Of a stretch of 7,537 nt of DNA, positions 1-5,582 are shown piece after piece. The first letter of the stretch is position 1, and each line of letters starts with the position of its first letter. The DNA comes from Hyphomicrobium sp. (GTDB taxonomy: Bacteria > Pseudomonadota > Alphaproteobacteria > Rhizobiales > Hyphomicrobiaceae), in NCBI GenBank assembly GCA_030598645.1, contig JAUVPN010000127.1, forward strand, positions 1-7,537. The letters are read 5' to 3'. The notes beneath the pieces are model-generated. The model was given only the letters and a program-made list of their open reading frames with translations. It ran no database searches and was not told the origin of the DNA. Made by a program: the position numbers and the translations under genes.

Positions 1-1
1 C

Positions 2-16
2 GAGAGCCTTGCTCTC
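2..16 (-). terminator. Possible terminator hairpin after the EEP hydrolase gene
   Basis: GAGAGC and GCTCTC form a perfect 6-bp stem around a 3-nt loop (CTT). It lies 8 bases beyond the stop codon of the minus-strand hydrolase gene, where a terminator would be expected. Any T tract that would confirm it lies outside the window, and the stem is short, so this is tentative. Confidence 0.3.
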
Positions 17-23
17 ACGGCAG

Positions 24-863
24 CTAAGTGGGCAGAGGTGATCCCTCTCCGCGAATTCGAAATTCGACCATGACCGGATGATGGTCGCTTGCGCGATTGC
101 TGGCGGCATTCTGCACGACTTCGCCGGTGATGACCTCGACGGCATCGTTGGCTAGAACGTGATCGATGCGCATTGCAGAGCTCTTGTCCCGATTAATGAG
201 GTCGGTCGGGATCGAATAGCGGCGCCCCAGTGGTGGAATAGCATCCTTGAAGCCAAGTTTTCCCAGAGCATCGAACACCTGTTTGCCACTTTCAATGAAC
301 TGATCCACTGCGGCTTCTGGGTTCGGCGAGATATCTCGAAAGGCTTCGATCAACTGGTGGCGATCAGCGTGATCCTCTGGGCTGATACAGTTGAGATCCC
401 CGCAGACGATCACAGGGCCAGTCAGACCTTCAACCAATCGGGTAAAATCCCGCGCCTTGTTTTCGGGATAGCGCCCCGGATGCGGATGATATGACGCAAC
501 TCTCATTTCACCTTCCGGCGTCTTGATGGTCGCAACCAGGCCCCCGCGATTATAGATTCGCACTTCCTGCGATTTGACGATCGGGTAGCGGCTCAGAATG
601 GCATTGCCCCACGCATTGTCATAGAGCGCGACTGACTGAAAGGGAAAGTCGAACACTTGTCCATAATCGACAGCTCGGCCCGCATACTGCCGGCAGAACA
701 ACGCCTCGTTAAGGATCAGGATGTCGGGAGCGAGGCCTGCGATGACAGCCCGCGCGGCACCGGTGCGGTCGCGATCAATCAGCCGCCGCTCGGAAGCGGA
801 GACCGAAATTGGGCGCAAGCCCTCCAGGATGTTGAACGATACCAAACGAAAGGACCTAGGCAT
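24..863 (-). CDS. Endonuclease/exonuclease/phosphatase (EEP) family metal-dependent hydrolase
   Basis: This 279-residue protein carries the full motif set of the EEP (DNase I/ExoIII/sphingomyelinase-like) fold: FNILEG with Asn11, DILILNEA with metal-ligand Glu53, GNAILSRYPI (86-95), SYHPHPGR with His126, the GDLN motif with Asp156 and Asn158, RIDHVL with Asp234/His235, and the C-terminal SDHHP with Asp260. These residues bind Mg2+ and catalyse phosphodiester or phosphomonoester cleavage in the family. The substrate (DNA, RNA, nucleotide, phospholipid) cannot be told from sequence. No signal peptide is visible, so it is probably cytoplasmic. The length is normal and no catalytic residue is missing. 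The start at 863 is the only Met near the first motif; its ribosome-binding site is weak (ACGAGC). The GST remnant lies upstream on the same strand across a 266-nt gap, so co-transcription is possible but not shown. Family assignment is secure; specific function is unknown. Confidence 0.92.
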   Translation of the reverse strand: MPRSFRLVSFNILEGLRPISVSASERRLIDRDRTGAARAVIAGLAPDILILNEALFCRQYAGRAVDYGQVFDFPFQSVALYDNAWGNAILSRYPIVKSQEVRIYNRGGLVATIKTPEGEMRVASYHPHPGRYPENKARDFTRLVEGLTGPVIVCGDLNCISPEDHADRHQLIEAFRDISPNPEAAVDQFIESGKQVFDALGKLGFKDAIPPLGRRYSIPTDLINRDKSSAMRIDHVLANDAVEVITGEVVQNAASNRASDHHPVMVEFRIRGEGSPLPT

Positions 864-1129
864 TGCTCGTGCAGCCGCGGCATTCGAACTCTAGTACGCT
901 AGCAGCATCTATCGCCGAACGTTCGACGATGTCGTTACGCAGGGAACGATTGAGGAAGATACGGCAATCGCTCCGAAAGGCACGGGATGTCCGATGTCGG
1001 CACGTAGCGCACGGTCGAATAGGCAGCGTCCAAGTTTGTGCGGGAAGAAAAATGCACGCCGCCATTGCTCGATGACGATCTGAGCGCGTAACGCAGCACG
1101 TTGCCGCATCAAGCCAGAAGTCTGGCAGT
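864..1129. other. Spacer between EEP hydrolase and GST remnant
   Basis: I see no credible gene here. Short open frames on both strands give arginine- and cysteine-rich translations with no recognisable domain and look like shadows. The spacer must contain any independent promoter of the EEP hydrolase (minus strand), but I could not identify convincing -35/-10 boxes. A perfect 10-bp palindrome, CGAACGTTCG, lies at 916-925, about 53 bases upstream of the hydrolase start; its role is unknown. Confidence 0.4.
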
Positions 1130-1459
1130 TTAGATGGCAAGTCCATGCTTGGCATAGTAGGCCTTGACGCCCGGATCGTTCTTAACCCGCTCATAGTGCT
1201 CCATGAGCTTGGGCGCAAGGCGGTAGGGCAAATCGGTCGGTACATGATCGACTACTCCGGACCTGAGGTGCCGGATCAATGTACAGACCTCGAGATCCGC
1301 GACCGACAGTCGGTTGGCGGCAAAGTACCGGCCTCCATGTGCTTGGAGCCGCTGCTGTAGACGGCTGAGGACGAGTGAGATGGAATACGAGAGGGCGAGT
1401 CGCGCGGCTTCTTCGCGTCCGCCGTGAAAATCGAAGGTGGTAAGTTTCAACTTGGGCAT
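1130..1459 (-). pseudogene. Glutathione S-transferase with large in-frame internal deletion
   Basis: The 109-residue frame joins both ends of a sigma-like GST. Residues 1-23 (MPKLKLTTFDF, then GREEAARLAL) match the first strand and helix of the thioredoxin-like glutathione-binding domain. From about residue 31 the sequence is the C-terminal helical domain: RLQQRLQAHGGRYFAANRLSVADLEV, then VPTDLP, APKLMEHYERV and PGVKAYYAKHG. Full-length relatives are about 200-210 residues, so roughly 95 residues are missing, including the cis-Pro and the Glu/Gln-Ser glutathione-binding part. The junction lies near 1373-1390 and keeps the frame. The start at 1459 is chosen over an upstream Met (1507) because MPKLKLT is the family N-terminus and GAGAGGAG sits just upstream. 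With the glutathione site gone, ordinary GST activity is unlikely. The alternative is an assembly or sequencing deletion. Family identity is secure from the C-terminal half; the deletion size is from my memory of the family. Confidence 0.75.
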
Positions 1460-1651
1460 GGGCTTGCTCCTCTCGCAAAGCCCCTTATGCGGATTGCTAG
1501 CTGCCAAGACCCGTAATGCAACAAGCCCGAATCATTCTGGTTTCAGCGCGTTCGCCGACCTGTCTGCGGAATACGCTGGACGGTAGACGATAACCCGAAA
1601 GGGACACAATGCCCCCGCAATCTATTCCTATTGGCTGCCGGATTCATTTAA

Positions 1652-1658
1652 CAGGGGA
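1652..1658 (+). promoter_or_regulatory. Ribosome-binding site deciding the RcnB-like start
   Basis: AGGGGAG lies 10 bases before the ATG at 1669. It supports that start over the in-frame ATG at 1609, which would add 20 residues ahead of the signal peptide and has no comparable site close upstream. Confidence 0.6.
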
Positions 1659-1668
1659 GCGTGCTCAA

Positions 1669-2022
1669 ATGAAGATTGTCTACGCGTCACTTGCCGTCCT
1701 TCTCATAGGCGGCTTTGCCGGATCGGAAACCTTCGCCGGACCGAAGCATCGAGCTGACGGCCCTCCCGGATTGGCAAAAAAAGGAAAGACACCTCCGGGA
1801 TTGGTGAAGAAGGGTGGCCTACCTCCCGGAATTGCGAAGAAGTACGCCGTCGGCGAAATTCTCCCGCGTGACGTATATGTTCCCCTCCAACCAATGTATC
1901 GCACTCACCTTCCGTATGATTCGCCTGAGGGCAGACAGTGGGTGCAAGCTGGTCGCGATCTTTATTTGTTGAGCGCAGCCACGGGAACAATCGTTGACGT
2001 TGTCCACAACTGGCTCGATTAG
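1669..2022 (+). CDS. RcnB/CigR-like small secreted protein with PPGLAKK repeats
   Basis: This 117-residue protein has a clear Sec signal peptide (MKIVYASLAVLLIGGFAG...ETFA, cleavage probably after Ala23), so the mature part should be periplasmic. It then has three 10-residue units, PPGLAKKGKT, PPGLVKKGGL and PPGIAKKYAV (residues 32-61), a linker, and a C-terminal segment (90-117) reading QWVQAGRDLYLLSAATGTIV and ending VDVVHNWLD. That last segment resembles the C-terminus of the RcnB/CigR family, in which RcnB is linked to periplasmic nickel/cobalt homeostasis and CigR to virulence control in enterobacteria. No His- or Cys-rich metal site is visible, so metal binding should not be assumed. 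It is monocistronic: the flanking genes are on the other strand. Real-gene confidence is high; the family link is moderate and the function unknown. Confidence 0.8.
   Translation: MKIVYASLAVLLIGGFAGSETFAGPKHRADGPPGLAKKGKTPPGLVKKGGLPPGIAKKYAVGEILPRDVYVPLQPMYRTHLPYDSPEGRQWVQAGRDLYLLSAATGTIVDVVHNWLD
1762..1851 (+). repeat. Three tandem 30-bp in-gene repeats (PPGLAKK units)
   Basis: Three adjacent 30-base units start at 1762, 1792 and 1822, each opening CCTCC(C/G)GG and encoding PPG(L/I)(A/V)KK plus three variable residues. Units differ at third codon positions (AAA versus AAG lysines), so the repeat is old and kept at protein level rather than freshly duplicated. Confidence 0.8.
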
Positions 2023-2117
2023 ATCGCCTTCCAGTGAATGCCGAGCGTCGATCGTGCCCATCAAAGACGCGCTAAATTCTCAATTGTGATCCTGTACGAT
2101 GTCTTTCCCAGTCTTCG

Positions 2118-2145
2118 ATGTCCGCTTTCGCCACTTAGCGGACAT
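2118..2145 (-). repeat. Interspersed palindromic repeat, copy 1
   Basis: ATGTCCGCT and AGCGGACAT form a perfect 9-bp stem around a 10-nt loop. Read on the minus strand the loop is AAGTGGCGAA, matching the AAGTGC.A.A loops of copies 2 and 3, so this copy is inverted relative to them. It lies between the converging 3' ends of the RcnB-like gene and the TadE/G-like ORF, where it could also act as a bidirectional transcript-end hairpin, although neither side has a T tract. Confidence 0.75.
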
Positions 2146-2215
2146 TGGCCGGCCTGCAGGATTTAGACGCCACTCGCGCCCTAGCGCTTCTGGGTACCGG
2201 CAGGCGGTCGATGGC

Positions 2216-2398
2216 TTAGCCAAAGAAAGCAACAGCGGCATCAATGACAACCATGGGAGCAACCACCATCAGTGCCACCCTTATGGCAATGCTTCCCTTG
2301 CGGTCTTGTTCGAAATCGGCGAGGCCGCCGCGAAGTTTCGTAAGTTCTCTGGAGACTGACTGCCGGTGAGCTCTTGCGCGCCTAGAAGTAACGGCCAT
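2216..2398 (-). CDS. Short TadE/TadG-like membrane-segment protein, possible remnant
   Basis: The 60-residue frame has a basic N-terminus (TSRRARAHRQSVSRELTKLR), then FEQDRKGSIAIRVALMVVAP and MVVIDAAVAFFG. The F..DR(R/K)GSIAI..AL motif followed by a hydrophobic helix ending in a (G/D)AAV-type segment is the N-terminal signature of TadE/TadG-like pilus-assembly proteins. Those proteins normally continue for 100-500 further residues outside the membrane, whereas here a stop follows the helix at once and the downstream frame shows no continuation I recognise. The start at 2398 places about 30 residues before the motif, as usual in the family, with a modest GGGG element 9 bases upstream. The frame stays open upstream to a Met at 2632, but that 78-residue stretch has no domain. 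No Tad cluster genes are nearby, which favours a stray fragment or an orphan small membrane protein. Confidence 0.4.
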   Translation of the reverse strand: MAVTSRRARAHRQSVSRELTKLRGGLADFEQDRKGSIAIRVALMVVAPMVVIDAAVAFFG

Positions 2399-2811
2399 CT
2401 TTCTTACCCCGTGAAATGCCACTGCAAAAACAATACACGCGAACAAAGAAAATCGAGTTGAGTGCGGAACCAGAACTTGCGAAAGATTGTTGCGACCGCA
2501 TTCATCGAAAAGAAAAGAATTTTTCTTGGATGCTGCCCCCATGACAAGGTCAATTGAGTACCCTCCGTCGGCGCATGCAGGGTTGATCGCCTGAAGCAGA
2601 ACAGTCGGCTCGACCAAAGCTATATCGGACATGGACCCGGCCTCGGGCCAGAAGCAGTAATGCGAGCATGTATCAGCGACGTCCGCTAAGTGCCATAAGC
2701 GGACGTCACAGTATTTCAGTCAAACGTCGGCACCTCGCTCGATCACTGTTCTCACGGGACATCAGTTAGTGAGTTATCGAGGATCCCAGCACGTCAACTT
2801 ATACTCCTGTA
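2399..2811. other. Spacer between TadE/G-like ORF and antiporter
   Basis: I see no convincing gene. The minus-strand frame remains open through 2632 but its translation shows no family features. The stretch contains repeat copy 2 and an A/T-only-armed imperfect palindrome (AAGAAAA..TTTTCTT, 2510-2527). It must hold any promoter of the small minus-strand ORF and the transcript end of the antiporter, but no strong terminator with a T tract is visible. Confidence 0.4.
2678..2731 (+). repeat. Interspersed palindromic repeat, copy 2
   Basis: GACGTCCGCT and AGCGGACGTC (2678-2687 and 2698-2707) form a perfect 10-bp stem around the loop AAGTGCCATA. The 24 bases after the stem (from CACAGTATTTCAGTC) match the bases after copy 3 (CACAGCATTACAGCC) at about 18 of 24 positions, so the repeat unit extends beyond the hairpin. 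It sits about 100 bases past the antiporter stop on that gene's transcript side and could serve as a 3'-end hairpin. Confidence 0.75.
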
Positions 2812-4005
2812 CTAGGTCTGCTCTGTTGCGTGCTCAGCAACGCGTTTCAAGGCGATTTGTGTCATGATCGGCCCAAAGATCTCAAACACAATGGTGGACG
2901 CTATGGTGACAACCAATATGGTGTCGCGTTGATCGGGAAGATGGTGGCCAGCCACCAACGCCATGCCTAAGGCGACTCCCGCCTGTGGCATGAGAGCAAG
3001 TCCAATCCAGCGGCGTTCGATTTCGGGTAGACCCGCGAGGGCACCGCCTAACCACCCGCCGATCACGCGCGAAAGCGCACGTAGTCCAATATACGCGACG
3101 CCGATCACTCCGATGTCCGCGAGATGATAAGTCTCAAATGACGCTCCAGCCAGTACAAAGAACAGGAGCATGAAGGGCCACTCGATGTGCTCGATTTCAT
3201 GGAATGGTCGCCGATGATGCTTGGCGAGATTGACAACAGTGGCGCCGGCGATCATCCCGGCAAGGAGGAAGGACACCTCAAGCCAAATTGCAAGACCGGC
3301 GCACAGGAATACCAGTCCCAGGGCTTCACCCTGAATGGGCTCTCCCGTTCGTAAACGTCCAGTCAGGTAGGCAGCGGGCACGCCCAGTCCCAATCCGACA
3401 ATCGCAGCGCCCCCAAGTTCCCAAAGCCCGTAACGCAAAACGTTGGTGAATTCGCCCCCGGTCAAGGCTTTTGCGGCAATTAGAACGAGGCTGAAGATGA
3501 TCAAGCCCCATGCGTCGTCAACTGCAACAATGCCGAGGAGCCTATCCTTGAAGCCCTTTTTGGATTGGACATGCCTCACGACATCATGCGTTGCCGCTGG
3601 TGCTGTAGCCGTTGCAATTGCGGCAAGCACGAGTGCAGCGGAAGCATTAACACCGAGCGTCAGCAAGCCTCCACCAACGAAGAAGGTCGAAACTGTCACC
3701 ACGATAAACGACGTGATGAGTATCTCTTTGCCGTACCTACGGAGCTTTCCGACAGCCAATGTTCCGCCAAGTAGAAAAGCGACCATAGTCAAGGCAGTTG
3801 ATGCGAGGAACTCGTACCAGCCCTTTGCCTGATGAGGCAAGATGTCGAGACCGGCTGGCCCGATTAGGATGCCGAACAGCATGAGCAGAGTGACGCGGGG
3901 CAAACGGGTGCGCCGGCCAAGTTCGTCCGTCGCCAACCCAACCAGGAAGAGCCCACCCAGGGTGATCAATACGAAGTGGAGTTCCATCTCCGTCGGTCGC
4001 CTCAC
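2812..4005 (-). CDS. Cation:proton antiporter, CPA2 family (Na+/H+ exchanger domain)
   Basis: This 397-residue protein is almost all hydrophobic helices, consistent with the 12-13 membrane spans of the Na_H_Exchanger fold. Visible landmarks are the first helices with LLMLFGILIGPAGLDIL (40-56), ASTALTMVAFLLGGTLAVG (68-86), AAIATATAPAATHDVV (128-143), the paired-Asp ion site GIVAVDDAWGLIIF (158-171, Asp163-Asp164), FFVLAGASFE (282-291) and ALMPQAGVALGMALV (337-351). The double Asp is typical of electrogenic exchangers. It should exchange Na+ or K+ for H+ across the inner membrane; the ion cannot be read from sequence. It ends at the last helix without a TrkA_N/RCK regulatory domain, unlike KefB/KefC. 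The longest frame starts at a GTG (4005); an ATG at 3987 gives a 391-residue protein with a family-like N-terminus, and neither has an ideally spaced ribosome site. It appears to be transcribed alone. Confidence 0.9.
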   Translation of the reverse strand: MRRPTEMELHFVLITLGGLFLVGLATDELGRRTRLPRVTLLMLFGILIGPAGLDILPHQAKGWYEFLASTALTMVAFLLGGTLAVGKLRRYGKEILITSFIVVTVSTFFVGGGLLTLGVNASAALVLAAIATATAPAATHDVVRHVQSKKGFKDRLLGIVAVDDAWGLIIFSLVLIAAKALTGGEFTNVLRYGLWELGGAAIVGLGLGVPAAYLTGRLRTGEPIQGEALGLVFLCAGLAIWLEVSFLLAGMIAGATVVNLAKHHRRPFHEIEHIEWPFMLLFFVLAGASFETYHLADIGVIGVAYIGLRALSRVIGGWLGGALAGLPEIERRWIGLALMPQAGVALGMALVAGHHLPDQRDTILVVTIASTIVFEIFGPIMTQIALKRVAEHATEQT

Positions 4006-4553
4006 CTCTCACCACAGTGATCCGATTTCCGGCGCACTCTAAGATCAATAACAAAGACTCTCCAAGGCAGCGTCTATGTCTGCTAAGTGCTAATGGTGAG
4101 TATGGACGGTACACCCTGGATGCGACGGCCTTCAAACTCCGGAAACGGCGTCCGGGCCTCTCGGCAGCCTTCCTGAGAACATGGAGTGGGACGTATTAAG
4201 TTTGGTGACTTGTCCGATGAGCGCCAAGCTGCCGCATGGGATTTGATGAGGATCAAGGCGGCCAATGACGGCCGATGCGTATCCTCATCTCAGCCACTCC
4301 TCCGTTTCCCTCGCAGAATTGCCCTTTCCCCTCGGGGCGATGTGGCACCTGATGGGCGTTAGGCCTTCGCCAGGCCCGCGTCCTTTTCCGTGCGACCGGT
4401 GCAAGAAAGACTAACGGCCCCCCTTAGAGCAAACTGTTCTAAGAAGCTGGCATCCCACAGCCATCAATGTGGATAGCGATTGACGGAGCCACTTCCGACG
4501 GAATTCGAAGAGCACATGAACATCAAATAGAAACCGAGTGGGGAGAGCACCCA
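4006..4553. other. Spacer upstream of antiporter and small membrane protein
   Basis: The antiporter points left and the small ORF at 4554 points right, so both promoters should be here, but I could not assign convincing boxes. Short frames on either strand lack ribosome sites and recognisable domains. The stretch contains a half copy of the dispersed palindrome (4076-4093) and a weak inverted repeat, CTTAGA..TCTAAG (4423-4443), about 110 bases before the small ORF. Confidence 0.4.
4076..4093 (+). repeat. Degenerate half copy of the interspersed palindrome
   Basis: ATGTCTGCTAAGTGCTAA matches the left arm and loop of the repeat family (ATGTCCGCTAAGTGCCAA) at 16 of 18 positions. The expected right arm AGCGGACAT is absent. 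It is either a truncated or decayed copy, or a chance match. Confidence 0.4.
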
Positions 4554-4718
4554 ATGGACGCATTTCAGACCGCGGCCATAGTCCTCGTTGGCGGGACAGC
4601 CGGCTGGGTTTATTTGAAATTGAAGGAAAGAATTGAGTTCCTTGAGCACGAGGTCCGTTGGTTACGAAATGAGTTCGAAGCCATAAAACCGACGGAAACT
4701 AAGTCGGACTATGACTAG
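4554..4718 (+). CDS. Small membrane-anchored coiled-coil protein, unknown function
   Basis: The 54-residue product begins MDAFQTAAIVLVGGTAGWVY, a single membrane helix, and continues as a charged amphipathic helix (KLKERIEFLEHEVRWLRNEF) with hydrophobic residues in heptad-like spacing, then a polar tail ending SDYD. This suggests a membrane-tethered coiled coil. The start is chosen because GGGGAGAG lies about 6 bases upstream and the hydrophobic segment begins at once; the open frame extends up to 4467 but the extra 29 residues look non-coding. I do not recognise a family and no neighbour suggests a role. The ordered helix-plus-coil architecture makes a real gene more likely than a chance frame. 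Confidence 0.5.
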   Translation: MDAFQTAAIVLVGGTAGWVYLKLKERIEFLEHEVRWLRNEFEAIKPTETKSDYD

Positions 4719-5121
4719 ATTTCACCGCAGCATGACGGAACGATTTAGCATGATCCGGCTCTCAGGTAGCAGGAGTGTTTCTGCTGCTGCCGCGAGCATC
4801 TTGTGGCTGGCTTGTTGTCGTGGTGAAGCACATCATGGAGATGGCCGGGGGAACATGCCTGTTGAGAGTTTCGAACCCTCGTCAAATGCGAGGAGCCAGC
4901 CACGCGTCTGCGCCGAGAAGAACGAAATGCTCGACCCCTGCCATCCGGCGTAACCGTCCACTACGAGCGCCATAGATGGATCAGGATCGCGCCGGCGAGC
5001 AAGACGAGCCACTAGAGAGTCTGCTGGCGATCAGAATAGAGGTCGGGACCTTTTCGTCGGAGACGCACATCAGGGAGGTCCGATTTGCCGCCGCAAGCGT
5101 ACATAGGGTGGAGAGCGCGGC

Positions 5122-5173
5122 ATGTGCGCTAAGTGCAAAAAGCGGACATCACAGCATTACAGCCGAACCACGG
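5122..5173 (+). repeat. Interspersed palindromic repeat, copy 3
   Basis: ATGTGCGCT and AGCGGACAT (5122-5130 and 5141-5149) pair over 9 bases with one G-G mismatch around the loop AAGTGCAAAA. The following bases (CACAGCATTACAGCC...) align with those after copy 2, extending the unit to about 52 bases. It has the same orientation as copy 2. Confidence 0.75.
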
Positions 5174-5224
5174 CTCGCCTTGTTCAATTATTACGCCTCA
5201 AACACGTCGGGGATCTAGCTTGCG

Positions 5225-5251
5225 AGGCGCAACCAAACTAGCATTGCGCCT
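5225..5251 (+). terminator. Strong hairpin, terminator-like
   Basis: AGGCGCAA and TTGCGCCT form a perfect 8-bp stem around an 11-nt loop, followed on the plus strand by TTACCATT, only a weak T tract. A flanking G-T wobble may extend the stem by one pair. It lies 7 bases after the stop of a doubtful ORF (4976-5218) and would insulate the glycosylase from upstream transcription. The large loop and poor T tract keep confidence low. Confidence 0.35.
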
Positions 5252-5434
5252 TTACCATTCAGTGCAGGCGCCACATCGACCTAGGCGATTCGAGGCATAA
5301 CAGGGTGTATCGATCGCTACAAGCATGGACTTCACGTCGACGTCCTTTCCCGACATCTATTCCAAGCAAGGCGTGACGAGCACGTTTTGATCCAGTGTCC
5401 TCGCTATCCAATGCTCTCAGTTATCGAAGCCGGA

Positions 5435-5469
5435 CATCTAGATGGCGATTCGCTAATGCGCATTTAGCG
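5435..5469. promoter_or_regulatory. Two adjacent palindromes upstream of the glycosylase
   Basis: CATCTAGATG (5435-5444) is a perfect 10-bp palindrome. Six bases later CGCTAATGCGCATTTAGCG (5451-5469) is a near-perfect palindrome with one unpaired base. They lie about 115-150 bases before the glycosylase start and could be operator half-sites. They could equally be decayed pieces of the dispersed repeat, since both strands of the second read CGCTAA(N)TGC. No promoter boxes could be fixed beside them. Confidence 0.25.
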
Positions 5470-5582
5470 TGGCACAATATCCTGAGCGGTGTCGAATGAG
5501 ACAGGATACCAACGCTGGCCAAACGTGCTCTTAGCAATCACGATTTGACCATTGCCATTGCGATTAACGTGCGCCACGCACA

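Larger units (their letters stand above)
4719..5582. other. Gene-poor region before the DNA glycosylase
   Basis: About 860 bases without a gene I can support. The open frames at 4711-4953 and 4976-5218 (plus strand) have no ribosome site, no hydrophobic or domain signature, and the second contains repeat copy 3 inside it. The stretch holds that repeat, a hairpin at 5225-5251, and two neighbouring palindromes at 5435-5469. No transposase or integrase remnant was recognised. Confidence 0.45.

Noticed and set aside
916..925. Perfect palindrome CGAACGTTCG upstream of the EEP hydrolase
   Set aside because: A single 10-bp palindrome can occur by chance in 7.5 kb; there is no second site or promoter box to support an operator.
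856..1245. 129-residue minus-strand frame overlapping the GST remnant and spacer
   Set aside because: Overlaps the GST frame out of phase, has no ribosome site or domain, and its Cys/Arg/Ser-rich translation is typical of a shadow frame in GC-rich DNA.
2510..2527. AAGAAAA..TTTTCTT hairpin as a terminator
   Set aside because: The stem is almost all A-T and would be too weak to act as an intrinsic terminator, and no gene ends beside it.
4850..4905. tRNA-like TTTCGAACCCTC next to a CCTCG..CGAGG stem
   Set aside because: The T-loop-like string is not flanked by a proper T stem, and no acceptor stem, D arm or anticodon arm can be folded around it.
4711..4953. 80-residue plus-strand frame just after the small membrane protein
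   Set aside because: Overlaps the end of the preceding ORF, lacks a ribosome site, and the translation shows no signal peptide, domain or family pattern; a second frame over the same bases looks equally arbitrary.
4976..5218. 80-residue plus-strand frame ending just before the 5225 hairpin
   Set aside because: No ribosome site, no recognisable motif, and its C-terminal third is read through repeat copy 3. The hairpin position is the only support, so it is noted with the hairpin rather than called.
5545..5567. TTGACC and GATTAA as a -35/-10 promoter for the glycosylase
   Set aside because: The spacing is only 11 bases, far shorter than the usual 16-18.
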